A stretch of DNA of 64,000 nt from Stanieria sp. NIES-3757 (GCA_002355455.1 AP017375.1:2356001-2420000), one strand, 5' to 3'; counted from the first letter of the stretch, positions 28,751 to 38,085 are shown. The notes: a model not told the origin generated them from the sequence alone. Numbers and translations: made by a program.

Positions 28751-30127
28751 ATGCTTAGGCGGATTAAGCAACAATCAAATCAACAGCCAAATTCTGATTC
28801 TGCTCAAGCTAGTCCAGACTCTAATATTAACGAGACCGTTACTTTATCTGATGCAGATTATGAATTTTTATTTGAACAACTTTTAGAAGGAGTTGCTCAT
28901 GGTTGGCATCAAGGCAGAATTGCTAAATTTTTTCAACAATTAGAGGAACGAGGTAAGCCGGAAGGTTGGATTGCTTGGTTAGAAAGATTTGGTCAAAAAA
29001 CCTCTCTGGTAGCCACACCTTCAATGCAGCAGTTAGGTGCGAGAATGATTCGTTTAGGCGAATTAACTCAATCTACACCTAGTGTCCGACAAATTGGTGC
29101 TGTTGCCAATCGAATTGGTCGACAACTATTTTATGGGACTAATGGCGATCTGATTTGGGAATATGATGGCCCAGACTTACAATTAGTTCAGATTACACCG
29201 ATTGAAGATCAAGAAGCTTTCTCCGCATCAAATCAGGTTCTCATGAAAGAGAATTATCTTGATGGAGAAATCTCTAGCTTTTCTAAAGAAAGTGTTGTAG
29301 AAACAGAAACTAAAAATCCTCAATATTTAGAAAATTTTTCTGATTCATCAACAATCGACCAAACTGTCACAATTTTTACAGAAGAAAATTTTGAGCTTGC
29401 TGCTAAATTAGATGAGGATGTTCAAGAATTCTCTTCTTCTGGGAATATTTCTGCTTCAACCCCAACCCATTCAGAAGATGAGGTCACTAATCTAACTTGG
29501 GAAACAAATACTAGCTTTTTAGCAGAAGACAACCAACTATCTCAAAGAATTTCTCAACAACCTGAGCTTATTGATAGCGATCCCCAGACTATAACTAACT
29601 CGGTGATTGATGAAATTAATTTGAGCGATCCTCAATTAGACACTCAATCTACCCTAGAGTTGGTAGAAGGTTGGTTCAATTTGGGTCTAAAACAAGCTAC
29701 TGCGGGAGATTTTGATGGAGCAGTAATTAGTTGGGAAAAAGCCTTAGAAATCAATCCTAATTTATCAGCAGCTTGGCATAATCGAGGAAGTGCATTAGGA
29801 CGTTTAGGAAAATATTCGGAAGCTATAGAATCTTTCGATCAAGCATTAGTTATTGACCCCAATAATTATCAAGCTTGGAATGATCGCGGTCATGCTCTTT
29901 ATCAATTACAAAAATGGGAAGAAGCTGTGGCAAGTTGGGATAAAGCAATTGAAATCCTACCTGGAGATTACCAATTTTGGTACAATCGCGGTTGTGCTTT
30001 AGAAAAATTACAACGTTCTGAGGAGTCTATTGCTAGTTATGAAAAAGCTTTAGAAATTAAGCCCGATTTTCAAGAAGCTCATTCAAGGTATATTAACTTA
30101 TTGACGGATAACCCTAATATAAATTAG
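28751..30127 (+). CDS. TPR protein with conserved cyanobacterial N-terminal domain
   Basis: Of 458 residues, the first ~150 form a helical domain of unknown role (DYEFLFEQLLEGVAHGWHQGRIAKFFQQLEER). The middle ~140 residues are acidic, Ser/Thr-rich and probably disordered. The last ~150 hold about four tetratricopeptide repeats (ISWEKALEINPNLSAAWHNRGSALGRLGKYSEAIESFDQAL and so on). TPRs of this kind mediate protein binding. There is no signal peptide or membrane helix. The partner is unknown. Confidence 0.8.
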   Translation: MLRRIKQQSNQQPNSDSAQASPDSNINETVTLSDADYEFLFEQLLEGVAHGWHQGRIAKFFQQLEERGKPEGWIAWLERFGQKTSLVATPSMQQLGARMIRLGELTQSTPSVRQIGAVANRIGRQLFYGTNGDLIWEYDGPDLQLVQITPIEDQEAFSASNQVLMKENYLDGEISSFSKESVVETETKNPQYLENFSDSSTIDQTVTIFTEENFELAAKLDEDVQEFSSSGNISASTPTHSEDEVTNLTWETNTSFLAEDNQLSQRISQQPELIDSDPQTITNSVIDEINLSDPQLDTQSTLELVEGWFNLGLKQATAGDFDGAVISWEKALEINPNLSAAWHNRGSALGRLGKYSEAIESFDQALVIDPNNYQAWNDRGHALYQLQKWEEAVASWDKAIEILPGDYQFWYNRGCALEKLQRSEESIASYEKALEIKPDFQEAHSRYINLLTDNPNIN

Positions 30128-30224
30128 CTAAGATGACGGTAACACATTAATATAGATTGGCTAACAATCAAAAAGATAGTTTATCTTAAAGACTAAATCA
30201 AAAATTATTAGGTTTTTACTCGCT

Positions 30225-30500
30225 ATGATGGAATTATCTAACAATACAACCGAAGAATTGAGAGTCCCCAGTGAAGAAAGAGTTACTCAATTAAGAAATC
30301 TCATTGATACCCTCAGAATTGCTGATGAAATCGCCAGCAAAGGCTATCTTATAAGTAGCTCTGAATTAGCCGATCTCATGGATATTAATGCTAGTGCAGT
30401 CACTAGCCGAGGAGACCACTGGTCTTGGCGTAACTGGGTTGTTTCTAGGGTCAGAAGAGAAGGAAATCAAATTCTTTGGCAACTAGAGCGGGTTGATTAA
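30225..30500 (+). CDS. Small winged-helix-like conserved protein
   Basis: This 91-residue soluble protein has a segment SELADLMDINASAVTSRGDHWSWRNWVVSRVRREG that resembles a helix-turn-helix followed by a wing. The fold is a guess from pattern only. It sits 17 bases before a GNAT gene and in line with ruvX, so the three are probably co-transcribed. It may be a small DNA- or RNA-binding regulator. I do not recognise a named family. Confidence 0.65.
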   Translation: MMELSNNTTEELRVPSEERVTQLRNLIDTLRIADEIASKGYLISSSELADLMDINASAVTSRGDHWSWRNWVVSRVRREGNQILWQLERVD

Positions 30501-30517
30501 CCATTTAAGTAAGAAAC

Positions 30518-31822
30518 ATGACTTTATCTGTACCTGAAACATCTAAACCAATTATTCGTCCTCTGCAATACCGCGACTTAGAGGCGATCGATGCTTTAAT
30601 TCTTCAATCTGGTGAGGCTGAAACTTACAGACGGTTAGTAACTATTGAATTAGGAAAACAACCAATTCATTCTTGGTACAGACTCAGAAAATTTTTCAGC
30701 TTTATTCCTCATCCTTCTCAAAAAGGATTGCGGATCTATGTGGCAGAACGAGGAGTTCCTACTCAGGGGTCGCGGTCGCAACAAATTCTTGGTTTAATTC
30801 AGGTATCGTCTTTTAATAACACTCGGAGTACTTGGCGAGTAGAGAGAATTTTACTTAATACCAATGCTTCTGAATTAGAATTGTTGAGCGAGCAAAAAGA
30901 AGTAGCTTCTCAATTAGTACGCTATTGCTTAGAAAATATTTGGGAAGCTCGCACCTGGATTTTGGAAGTTGATATCAACGAGAAACATAATCTAGCACTT
31001 TATCGAGAAAACGGTTTTCAACCTTTGGCACAAATGACTTATTGGGAAATTAAGCCTGAACTATTTTCCCAACTAGCCGAATCTAACGCCGATTTACCCA
31101 CGCTTTTACCTGTTAGTAATGCTGATGCTCAACTACTCTATCAGTTAGATTGCATTGCAATGCCACCTCTACTTCGTCAAGTTTTTGATCGCCATATTCA
31201 AGACTTTAAAACTAACTTGTGGGAAGGCACGATCGCAAAACTTAAACAATGGATCGAACATAGCGAGATTGCGAGAAGATATGTCTTTGAATCGCAGCGT
31301 AAAGTGGCAATTGGACATTTTCAATTAGAGTTATCTAAAAATGGTTCTCGCTCTCATCAAGCCAAACTCATAGTTCATCCTGCTTATACCTGGCTTTATC
31401 CCAAATTAATTAGTCAAATGGTTCAAATGGCTCAAGGATGTCCTCCTCAATCTTTAGAACTAGCTTCAGCAGACTATCAACCCGAAAGAGAAGAATATCT
31501 CAACAAGTTGGGAGCAACACCGATTGCTAATACTTTACTGATGTCAAGATCAGTCTGGCACAAAATTAAAGAAAGTAAACCTTTAGAAGGTTTGCAGTTA
31601 TCAGAAGTGCTTCAAGGACTCAAGCCAGCAAGAACACCAATTCCCTCGAGGATTTCTTGGTTCAAATCGAATTTACTTCATCTCAATCACACTGATACTA
31701 ATCAAGCTGCTTCCTTTAATCAGTCGATTCAACCTCCTAGTTCCTCTGAATCTGCTTCTCCTCAAGAAGAAACACCAGCTAATGAATCTTCTAAATCTCC
31801 TAATAATGGTCATCATGCTTAG
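30518..31822 (+). CDS. GNAT-family N-acetyltransferase, two-domain
   Basis: This 434-residue protein begins with a GNAT domain (about 12-180). It contains IIRPLQYRDLEAIDALILQSGEAE, a central strand WRVERILLN, and WILEVDINEKHNLALYRENGFQPLAQMTYW, the usual end of the acetyl-CoA fold. A second, weaker GNAT-like half covers about 195-350. The last ~60 residues are Ser/Pro-rich and disordered. The substrate is unknown. It lies between the small wHTH-like gene and ruvX (21 bases upstream of ruvX), in a probable operon. Confidence 0.75.
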   Translation: MTLSVPETSKPIIRPLQYRDLEAIDALILQSGEAETYRRLVTIELGKQPIHSWYRLRKFFSFIPHPSQKGLRIYVAERGVPTQGSRSQQILGLIQVSSFNNTRSTWRVERILLNTNASELELLSEQKEVASQLVRYCLENIWEARTWILEVDINEKHNLALYRENGFQPLAQMTYWEIKPELFSQLAESNADLPTLLPVSNADAQLLYQLDCIAMPPLLRQVFDRHIQDFKTNLWEGTIAKLKQWIEHSEIARRYVFESQRKVAIGHFQLELSKNGSRSHQAKLIVHPAYTWLYPKLISQMVQMAQGCPPQSLELASADYQPEREEYLNKLGATPIANTLLMSRSVWHKIKESKPLEGLQLSEVLQGLKPARTPIPSRISWFKSNLLHLNHTDTNQAASFNQSIQPPSSSESASPQEETPANESSKSPNNGHHA

Positions 31823-31843
31823 GTTGCCAATCTTGAGTTTGTC

Positions 31844-32269
31844 ATGAAGAGAATTTTAGCTTTAGGTTTGGATGTCGGACAAAAGCGTTTAGGAGTAGCA
31901 GGTTGTGATGGTACTGGTTTGATTGCTACCGCTATAACTACAATTAAACGGAGTTCTTTTCAACAAGATGTAGCTAAACTCAAGGCAATTGTTTTAGAAA
32001 GACAAGTAGAAGTCTTGGTAGTGGGATTGCCTTATTCGATGGATGGCAGTATTGGTTTTCAAGCTAAACAGGTACAGAAATTCACCCAGAGAATTAGTCA
32101 AGCTTTACAATTGCCAGTCGAATATGTAGATGAGCGTCTTACTTCTGTGGAAGCCGAAGCACAACTAAAAACCCAGAAACGTTTTTCTCTGACTCAAAAA
32201 GAATTAATCGATGCTCAAGCAGCAGCAATTATTTTGCAACAGTGGTTAGATGAACGTCGTCAGAATTAA
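31844..32269 (+). CDS. ruvX: Putative pre-16S rRNA nuclease / Holliday-junction resolvase RuvX
   Basis: This 141-residue YqgF/RuvX protein has an RNase H-like fold. The first acidic residue is in LGLDVGQKRLGVA, the middle strand is VEVLVVGLPYSMDGS, and the end is VEYVDERLTSVEAE and DAQAAAIILQQWL. Family members process the 5' end of pre-16S rRNA (YqgF) and can act on Holliday junctions. Length is normal. The stop is one base from the end of the convergent hydrolase-like gene. Confidence 0.93.
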   Translation: MKRILALGLDVGQKRLGVAGCDGTGLIATAITTIKRSSFQQDVAKLKAIVLERQVEVLVVGLPYSMDGSIGFQAKQVQKFTQRISQALQLPVEYVDERLTSVEAEAQLKTQKRFSLTQKELIDAQAAAIILQQWLDERRQN

Positions 32270-32270
32270 T

Positions 32271-32813
32271 TTAAATCTCATCATATTTTTGCAATAAATT
32301 CAGCACAAAATCAGCAGCAGTACAACGAATTTTTGTTCCAGATTTGTTTAACCACCATCCCCAAGTTTGATGGGGAGAGTTCCAAATAGTTAAATGTTCT
32401 ACTTCTGGTTGGCTGTAAAAACTTTCTCTGCTTCTTCCTAATAATTCCAAACTCCAATGAGTAAAATAATCGTGGCTAAGTCGATAAATTGGAAAATTTG
32501 CGATTAAGGGAACTCCCCATCCATCGATAGCAATTAAAGCTTTTATTTTTCCTCCTTTTGATTGCCAATTTTTAGCAGCACCAATACTTCCAACTACTCC
32601 AGCACTAAAAGAAATAAAGAATAAATCATTATTTTGGTCAATCTTTTGTGTTAAAAACTTCTCAAGATGAACAGGAGAATAAACAGGTATTTGTGGATAA
32701 GTAATAACTAAAATATCTGCTGCTAAAAATTTCTGATTAATAATATTCAAATTATTAAGAAAATTGTCAGTTAAATCTGGATTATGGATGCCAGAACAAA
32801 CAATAATTGTCAT
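32271..32813 (-). CDS. Alpha/beta-hydrolase-like conserved protein
   Basis: This 180-residue protein has an alpha/beta-hydrolase layout: a first strand TIIVCSGIHNP, a nucleophile-elbow-like FISFSAGVVGS (Ser in S-x-S-A-G) and a late His in NSPHQTWGWW. It is shorter than most hydrolases. Only a weak match to the catalytic triad is visible, so enzyme activity is uncertain. It is convergent with ruvX with a single base between the two stops, so their 3' ends are tightly packed. Confidence 0.6.
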   Translation of the reverse strand: MTIIVCSGIHNPDLTDNFLNNLNIINQKFLAADILVITYPQIPVYSPVHLEKFLTQKIDQNNDLFFISFSAGVVGSIGAAKNWQSKGGKIKALIAIDGWGVPLIANFPIYRLSHDYFTHWSLELLGRSRESFYSQPEVEHLTIWNSPHQTWGWWLNKSGTKIRCTAADFVLNLLQKYDEI

Positions 32814-33129
32814 CTGTAATTCTCATGGTATGAAATATTTTAATGTTTGCTACTATGTAGAGTTTTTTTTTTAGCTTTTAGCTATTAGTGGTAATCAAAA
32901 ACTTGTACGTCATCAATATAACCAAAAGCGATCGCTATAGGCAATTTTAAATCTAATCTGTCTCTTCAATAAAAATTTAATGATCGCCTTTCCAAATTAA
33001 TTATTCAATTGAAAAAAAACTTTACAAGTTATTTTTTTAGTATTTTTTAACCCTATGCCCAGGAAGGGGATGCTAGTTTAAAACTAAGACTGGCTTATAA
33101 AAGCTGATTATCCCCTAAAAAAGATAAAT
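32814..33129. other. Leader region of the chelatase gene
   Basis: This 316-base AT-rich gap holds a HIP1 site near 32929 and, at its 3' end, a hairpin-forming leader (33066-33115) directly before the chelatase start codon. No coding frame with support was seen. Confidence 0.5.
33066..33115 (+). promoter_or_regulatory. Structured 5' leader before the chelatase gene
   Basis: GGGGAT (33066-33071) pairs with ATCCCC (33110-33115). Inside, GCTAGT pairs with ACTGGC, allowing one G-U, and a further AGTTT/AAACT pairing can form. The whole hairpin ends 14 bases before the ATG at 33130, so it could affect translation. It matches no riboswitch consensus I know. Confidence 0.4.
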
Positions 33130-34281
33130 ATGATAACAACTCCTGACCAAAAAAATCATCTATCTGTAGCACAACATAATGAAAATCATGCTGCTGGTAA
33201 AGGCGATCGCGTTGCAGTATTATTGATGGGATATGGTGAAGTAGAAAGTTATGAAGATTTTGCCAACTATAACGAACAGGCTTTAAATTTATTAACAGCA
33301 AAATTCGCTCCCGTACCTAGCTGGATTTATCCACCTTTGGCTAAATTATTAGCTTTATTTGATTTACATGAATGGAGTCATCAACACAATAATTTTATTT
33401 CTCCCCATAACCAAATTTTTGAACAACAAAGATTAGGCATCGAAGAGCAATTACAGCAAACTTGGGGAGAAAAAGTTAAAGTTTTTAAAGCTTTTAATTT
33501 TTGTGCGCCTTTCCTTCCTCACCAAGTTTTACAACAAATAAAAGAAGAAGGATTCGACAAATTATTAATTTATCCTTTGTTAGTAGTTGATTCAATTTTT
33601 ACGAGTGGAATTGCTGTAGAACAAGTTAATAAAGCCATTTCACAATTAACTTCAGGGGAAAAACATTGGCTCAAAAATCTTCGTTACATACCATCTTTTT
33701 ATAACCAACCAGACTACATTAAATTGTTAGCAGGAATGGTAGAAGAAAAAATTCAAACCGAATTAATTCAAGCCCATTTACCTTCGCAAATCGGCATTAT
33801 TTTGATGAATCATGGTTGTCCTCATAAAGCGAAAGGATTCACTTCGGGAATAGATGAAAGTCAGGCTTTATATGAATCAGTTAGAGAAGAATTAATTTAT
33901 AAATATCCTCTCATTTCAGTTGGTTGGCTTAATCACGACACACCTTTAATTGAGTGGACTCAACCTAATGTCGAATTAGCAGCTAAAAATTTAATTGAAT
34001 TGGGAGCAAGCGCAATTATCATGATGCCGATTGGGTTTGCTACAGAAAACCATGAAACTCTTTTAGATGTAGATCATATTATTCATCATCTACAACATCG
34101 TAAGGGTTCACAAATAACTTTTGTACAAATGCCTTGTGTTAATGACAATCAGACCTTTTTAGAAATGGCAGCAGCTTGGGCAAATCCCCAAATTGAAGCA
34201 TTATTATCCGAACAGGGAGTAACAATTAATCCTCAATTAGCCATAACTCAAGCACATCATCACCACCATCATCATCATTAA
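33130..34281 (+). CDS. Ferrochelatase-family protein with C-terminal His8 tail
   Basis: This 383-residue protein has the two half-domains of class II chelatases. The first starts RVAVLLMGYGEVES. The second carries the active-site His228 (ILMNHGCPHKAKG) and catalytic Glu309 (FATENHETLLDVD). The C-terminal end is eight consecutive His residues (376-383), coded by a CAT/CAC mix, so it is a natural metal-binding tail. It lacks the chlorophyll-binding CAB helix found at the end of the housekeeping cyanobacterial ferrochelatase. The metal (Fe, Co or Ni) and the tetrapyrrole are unknown. No other tetrapyrrole gene is adjacent. Confidence 0.8.
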   Translation: MITTPDQKNHLSVAQHNENHAAGKGDRVAVLLMGYGEVESYEDFANYNEQALNLLTAKFAPVPSWIYPPLAKLLALFDLHEWSHQHNNFISPHNQIFEQQRLGIEEQLQQTWGEKVKVFKAFNFCAPFLPHQVLQQIKEEGFDKLLIYPLLVVDSIFTSGIAVEQVNKAISQLTSGEKHWLKNLRYIPSFYNQPDYIKLLAGMVEEKIQTELIQAHLPSQIGIILMNHGCPHKAKGFTSGIDESQALYESVREELIYKYPLISVGWLNHDTPLIEWTQPNVELAAKNLIELGASAIIMMPIGFATENHETLLDVDHIIHHLQHRKGSQITFVQMPCVNDNQTFLEMAAAWANPQIEALLSEQGVTINPQLAITQAHHHHHHHH

Positions 34282-34336
34282 ACTGCTTGCCTGATCTTAT
34301 CATTGCCTATCTTTGAATTAGAACATAAATTGCGGG

Positions 34337-34450
34337 GCAGTAGGGAACGGGGCGTATAAAGAAGGGGTCGTCGCCTGAACCAAGTTCAGGCGTTTATGAA
34401 CCCCGTCCTCGAACTTGGTTCGAGGGACAGCCCCTCTAATTCATGAATTA
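34337..34450. repeat. Composite nested palindromic repeat
   Basis: Several inverted repeats sit in one ~115-base block: GCCTGAAC-CAA-GTTCAGGC (34373-34391), CCTCGAAC-TTG-GTTCGAGG (34407-34425) and the perfect palindrome TAATTCATGAATTA (34437-34450). The cores of the first two are reverse complements of each other, so a larger fold is possible. It is far richer in G+C than its surroundings and separates the chelatase gene from a convergent glycosyltransferase gene. Confidence 0.75.
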
Positions 34451-34482
34451 TCCCTAACTCTTCAGACTAAGAACCAATCAAT

Positions 34483-35628
34483 TTAAACTAATGCTTGTGC
34501 TTGGATACTGTCGACTAGTTGTTGAAGATATTTTTCGCGGTCTAACATGGCAGGAGTAGGTTCAAGTTGAAAAGCAGTTAAGATTTCTTGCCAACGATAA
34601 ACCCAATCGTGTTTTTGTAGAGAATTAATTACACTATCTCGACTGATGCGAATTAATCTTTCTGGCTGTGTATCTAATTCAGTAATAATATTATCAATAT
34701 CACTAGTGTTAAGGTCGATTTCAATTACACTATCAGACCAACCAAAATATTTTTCAAATGTAGCGGTTTTTGGCGGAATACCCAACATTACTGTTCCTGC
34801 TGCCGCACTTTCAAAAAAACGATAGCCGATTTCTTGATTACCACCTGTTTCTTCAGGACGATTAAATTTAGCATAAGTACAAATAGTATATCGACTTCTT
34901 TTTAAAAGATTAGCTAGTAAACGACGATGATCTTGATGATTTTCGACTTCTAGCTGTAGTTTTTTGGCAGTATCGTAATAATAAAAAAAGTTTTTCTTAG
35001 TAGTTAAATCTAATAAAGTTTGATGAATAGTTGGGACGCGACGACCTACATAACAAACATCAAGACTACGGTGTGGTAGGAAAGGATAGGGAGAAAATAA
35101 AACCGTGTCTACTCCTGGTGCCAGATAACTACAAGGAATATTAATGAGTTGAGATAATGGTTTTACCGTATGCTGAACACCGAGAAAAATGCGATCGCAA
35201 TATTGAAATGGTTCTTGTAGCAATCGCCAATTATCAAGTTCGGGTTCCCAAAGTTCACCGATATAACAAGCTACATATTTACATTTGTCTCGCCAGTTTT
35301 TGATTGAATCAAGTAAATAAATTTGCCAAGGATTATCTAAAACTGCAAATAACAAATCATATTCTTGATCCAAAGTATATTGATGGGGAAAAGGGCTAAT
35401 TTTGGTAGCCAAAGAGTCAGATTTAGTTGCATATTTGATAATTCGGTGCAGTTTACGAGAAAAAGCATATTCGTTACTAGGAACAAACAGATCTACTCGG
35501 TCAAAATCAGCAATCAAATCTTCAAATTCGTACAAGCAACAATTGGCAGCTTGATATCTTAATCCTCTTTGTGAAAACAGCAATATTCGAGATGACTGTT
35601 TAACATCACTATTCAACTTGGTTAACAT
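34483..35628 (-). CDS. CgeB-like glycosyltransferase
   Basis: This 381-residue protein resembles family-1 (GT-B) glycosyltransferases of the CgeB/spore-maturation type. The C-terminal half holds YVGRRVP, then EIGYRFFESAAAGTVMLGIPP (the E-x-x-A-x-G motif that binds the nucleotide sugar) and a final FEKYFGWSDSVIEID region. The N-terminal half has an alternating alpha/beta pattern with no membrane segment. It should transfer a sugar to an envelope or secreted acceptor, but no donor or acceptor can be named and no glycan cluster adjoins it. Confidence 0.8.
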   Translation of the reverse strand: MLTKLNSDVKQSSRILLFSQRGLRYQAANCCLYEFEDLIADFDRVDLFVPSNEYAFSRKLHRIIKYATKSDSLATKISPFPHQYTLDQEYDLLFAVLDNPWQIYLLDSIKNWRDKCKYVACYIGELWEPELDNWRLLQEPFQYCDRIFLGVQHTVKPLSQLINIPCSYLAPGVDTVLFSPYPFLPHRSLDVCYVGRRVPTIHQTLLDLTTKKNFFYYYDTAKKLQLEVENHQDHRRLLANLLKRSRYTICTYAKFNRPEETGGNQEIGYRFFESAAAGTVMLGIPPKTATFEKYFGWSDSVIEIDLNTSDIDNIITELDTQPERLIRISRDSVINSLQKHDWVYRWQEILTAFQLEPTPAMLDREKYLQQLVDSIQAQALV

Positions 35629-35760
35629 AGTTAACGAATATAATTTGTAAGTAGATCTGCTCGGGGTTAATAATTATAGATTAGGAGATCTTAGATCATT
35701 GATGGAATTGAGCAAAGATCATTGATATTTCCTCTTAATTTGAATTAAAAACAAATCAAA

Positions 35761-36912
35761 CTAACGGTTGATTTGAGACAGATTAGCCTGTTGATAGTAG
35801 TGTGAGAGGATTTGAGCATATTTAATACCTTGTTTGGCAAGATAGTAAGCTCCCCATTGACTCAATCCTAAACCGTGACCGAAGCCTCTGCCATCAATTC
35901 GGAAGCTACTACCATCACCTGTAACACGGAATAAAGTGCTACGTAAATCTAAAACTTTACGTAATTCGGTACCACTGACTACGGTTGTTCCGCGATCGCC
36001 AATGACTTTCATGTTAACAACTCTACCATAAGGAGTCGTTTCTTCGGGAACCATTGTTTTAATCTTACCAACTCCTCCAACCAGACTAGTCATTTCTTGC
36101 TCTGAGATGACTTTATTCCACTGAAACACTGGAGATTGTTGATCGTAGTCCACTACTGCTCGGAGATAGGGAAGAGGAGAAGTCCAGATATCTTCAACGT
36201 TTTCGGTATGACCGCCAGAAGAAGAATGGAAAGCTGCTAAAATCACTTTGCCATTATAGGTCATCACTTGCCCTGCTGTACCGTTAACTGCCTGATGAGT
36301 AGTAGTATATTCGGTATCTAATCCTTTATAAACCTGAGTGCCTATAGTAGTATCAAGGTCGTAAAGACTACTTCTTTCCGTAGAACTTTTGTAAAGAGCA
36401 TAGGAACGAGCAGCTACAGCTTGAGCTTTAAGAGCTTCTAGCGGCCAAGTTGCCACTGCCTCTGCACCTACAACACTATATAAATATTGTTCTAAATCGA
36501 CGTAATTAATGGCAGTGAGAGTATCTCCTTGACGCACTAAATGAGTCCGTCCCCGATACCAGCGATCGCCAATCCAAACTAAACCATCTTTTTGACTTGG
36601 TTCAATGATGATTTCCCCTGCATTAAGACGATCTATCGCAATCCCATTTCCTTGAGGTTGTGCAGCCAAAGCAGCCATTGGGTTTAGCTCACCAATCGGT
36701 TTGCCTGAACCGTCTCTGACGATGGCAGTAGTAGAACTACCTACTTTAAGATCGGCGACATTTTTTTTGATTGCGACTCTCAATTCAAGTGCTTGACTAG
36801 GAGCTATCAAACCAATCCAAATCAAAGCAGATAACCACCAATGTTGTTTTTGATTTAGGATTAATTGCTTGAACAAGCATTTGATTAGGGTTGAGTAATT
36901 TTGCCGACTCAT
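35761..36912 (-). CDS. SpoIID/LytB-domain protein
   Basis: From the ATG at 36912 the product is 383 residues, with a signal-anchor near residues 24-42 (WWLSALIWIGLIAPSQA). The frame is open further upstream to a TTG at 36978 and ATG at 36975, so the true start is unsure. The SpoIID core is clear: DTLTAINYVDLEQYLYSVVGAEA, AQAVAARSYAL, AFHSSSGGHTENVEDIW and GRGFGHGLGLSQWGAY. SpoIID proteins are lytic transglycosylases that cut peptidoglycan glycan strands; cyanobacterial homologues probably act in wall remodelling. It is divergent from rnz. Confidence 0.88.
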   Translation of the reverse strand: MSRQNYSTLIKCLFKQLILNQKQHWWLSALIWIGLIAPSQALELRVAIKKNVADLKVGSSTTAIVRDGSGKPIGELNPMAALAAQPQGNGIAIDRLNAGEIIIEPSQKDGLVWIGDRWYRGRTHLVRQGDTLTAINYVDLEQYLYSVVGAEAVATWPLEALKAQAVAARSYALYKSSTERSSLYDLDTTIGTQVYKGLDTEYTTTHQAVNGTAGQVMTYNGKVILAAFHSSSGGHTENVEDIWTSPLPYLRAVVDYDQQSPVFQWNKVISEQEMTSLVGGVGKIKTMVPEETTPYGRVVNMKVIGDRGTTVVSGTELRKVLDLRSTLFRVTGDGSSFRIDGRGFGHGLGLSQWGAYYLAKQGIKYAQILSHYYQQANLSQINR

Positions 36913-37122
36913 GGAATAGTTATTTCTCCCTAAATTGCAATGAAATAAATTTAAACAAAATATTACTCTATCCATCAAATCAATTCACCAGTGTTGACTA
37001 TCTAAACTTAAAACGTCATCCGAAAATATTCGGTAAATCAAGCAAAAATAAATACTGCTAAGATGTTTTATTAGACCACCAAGTCAGATTCATCGATTGC
37101 AATAAATTAAGAAAAAAACGCT

Positions 37123-38085
37123 GTGGAAATTACTTTTTTGGGAACAAGTTCTGGAGTACCCACCAGAGCGCGCAATGTATCTAGTGTGGCTTTACGCTTA
37201 CCCCAAAGAGCGGAAGTTTGGTTATTTGACTGTGGTGAAGGAACACAACATCAACTTTTACGCAGCGAGATCAAAACTTCTCAGATTCGACGCATTTTTA
37301 TTACCCATATGCACGGCGATCATATTTTTGGTTTAATGGGCTTAATTGCTAGTTGTGGATTAGCAGGAAATGCTCAAAATATCGAAATTTTTGGACCGGC
37401 TGGTTTGGAAGATTATTTAAAAGCTTGCAGTAAATATTCTTATATAAATTTTGGCTCGCGTTTACAGATATATACTGTTCAACCTGGTTTGGTTTATGAA
37501 GATGAAGAATTTAACGTTAGTTGTACTTTATTAAAACATCGCGTTCCAGCTTATGGTTATCGTATTACGGAAAAAGATCGTCCTGGTAGATTTGATGTAG
37601 AAAAAGCCAAAGCACTTGAGATTCCTCCTGGTCCTATTTATGGGAAACTTAAGCAAGGAGAAACAGTTACTCTTGCTGATGGTCGTAAGATTAATGGCAA
37701 AGAACTTTGTGGAGAACCTGAAATCGGGCGCAAAGTAGTTTATTGTACTGATACGGTATTTTGTGACGCAGCAGTAGAGTTGGCAACCGACGCAGATGTT
37801 TTAATTCACGAAGCTACTTTTGCTCATCAAGATGCAGAAATGGCTTTTGAAAGATTACATTCTACTTCTACTATGGCTGCTCAAGTTGCTCTTTTGGCAG
37901 GAGTTAAGCAGTTAATTATGACTCATTTTAGTCCTCGTTATGCTCCTGGTAATAATTTACAGTTGGATGATTTGAAGCAAGAAGCTAGAGCAATTTTTCC
38001 CAATACTAAATTGGCGTATGATTTTTTTACTTACGAAGTCCCGAGAAGAAGATTTGCATCGCAAAGTTTGAAGTTAGCGAGTTAA
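37123..38085 (+). CDS. rnz: Ribonuclease Z (tRNA 3' endonuclease)
   Basis: This 320-residue metallo-beta-lactamase-fold nuclease removes the 3' trailer from tRNA precursors. It starts at GTG with the family opening MEITFLGTSSGVPT. Zinc ligands are THMHGDH at 61-67. Later come KHRVPAYGYR, the Asp in YCTDTVF, the HST motif (ERLHSTSTMAA) and the final His in MTHFSPRY. The length fits the short bacterial form with its flexible arm around GKLKQGETVTLADG. Confidence 0.95.
   Translation: MEITFLGTSSGVPTRARNVSSVALRLPQRAEVWLFDCGEGTQHQLLRSEIKTSQIRRIFITHMHGDHIFGLMGLIASCGLAGNAQNIEIFGPAGLEDYLKACSKYSYINFGSRLQIYTVQPGLVYEDEEFNVSCTLLKHRVPAYGYRITEKDRPGRFDVEKAKALEIPPGPIYGKLKQGETVTLADGRKINGKELCGEPEIGRKVVYCTDTVFCDAAVELATDADVLIHEATFAHQDAEMAFERLHSTSTMAAQVALLAGVKQLIMTHFSPRYAPGNNLQLDDLKQEARAIFPNTKLAYDFFTYEVPRRRFASQSLKLAS

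Noticed and set aside
33066-33115. Leader hairpin as a cobalamin riboswitch
   Set aside because: None of the conserved cobalamin-box words is present; kept only as an unassigned structure.
34258-34281. His8 tail as a cloning tag or contamination
   Set aside because: Codons are a CAT/CAC mix in continuous genomic sequence with a normal stop and native downstream DNA, so it is natural.
34373-34425. Stem-loops with GGTTCGAG as a possible tRNA
   Set aside because: No acceptor stem, anticodon arm or CCA-proximal fold can be built; the block is a nested palindrome.
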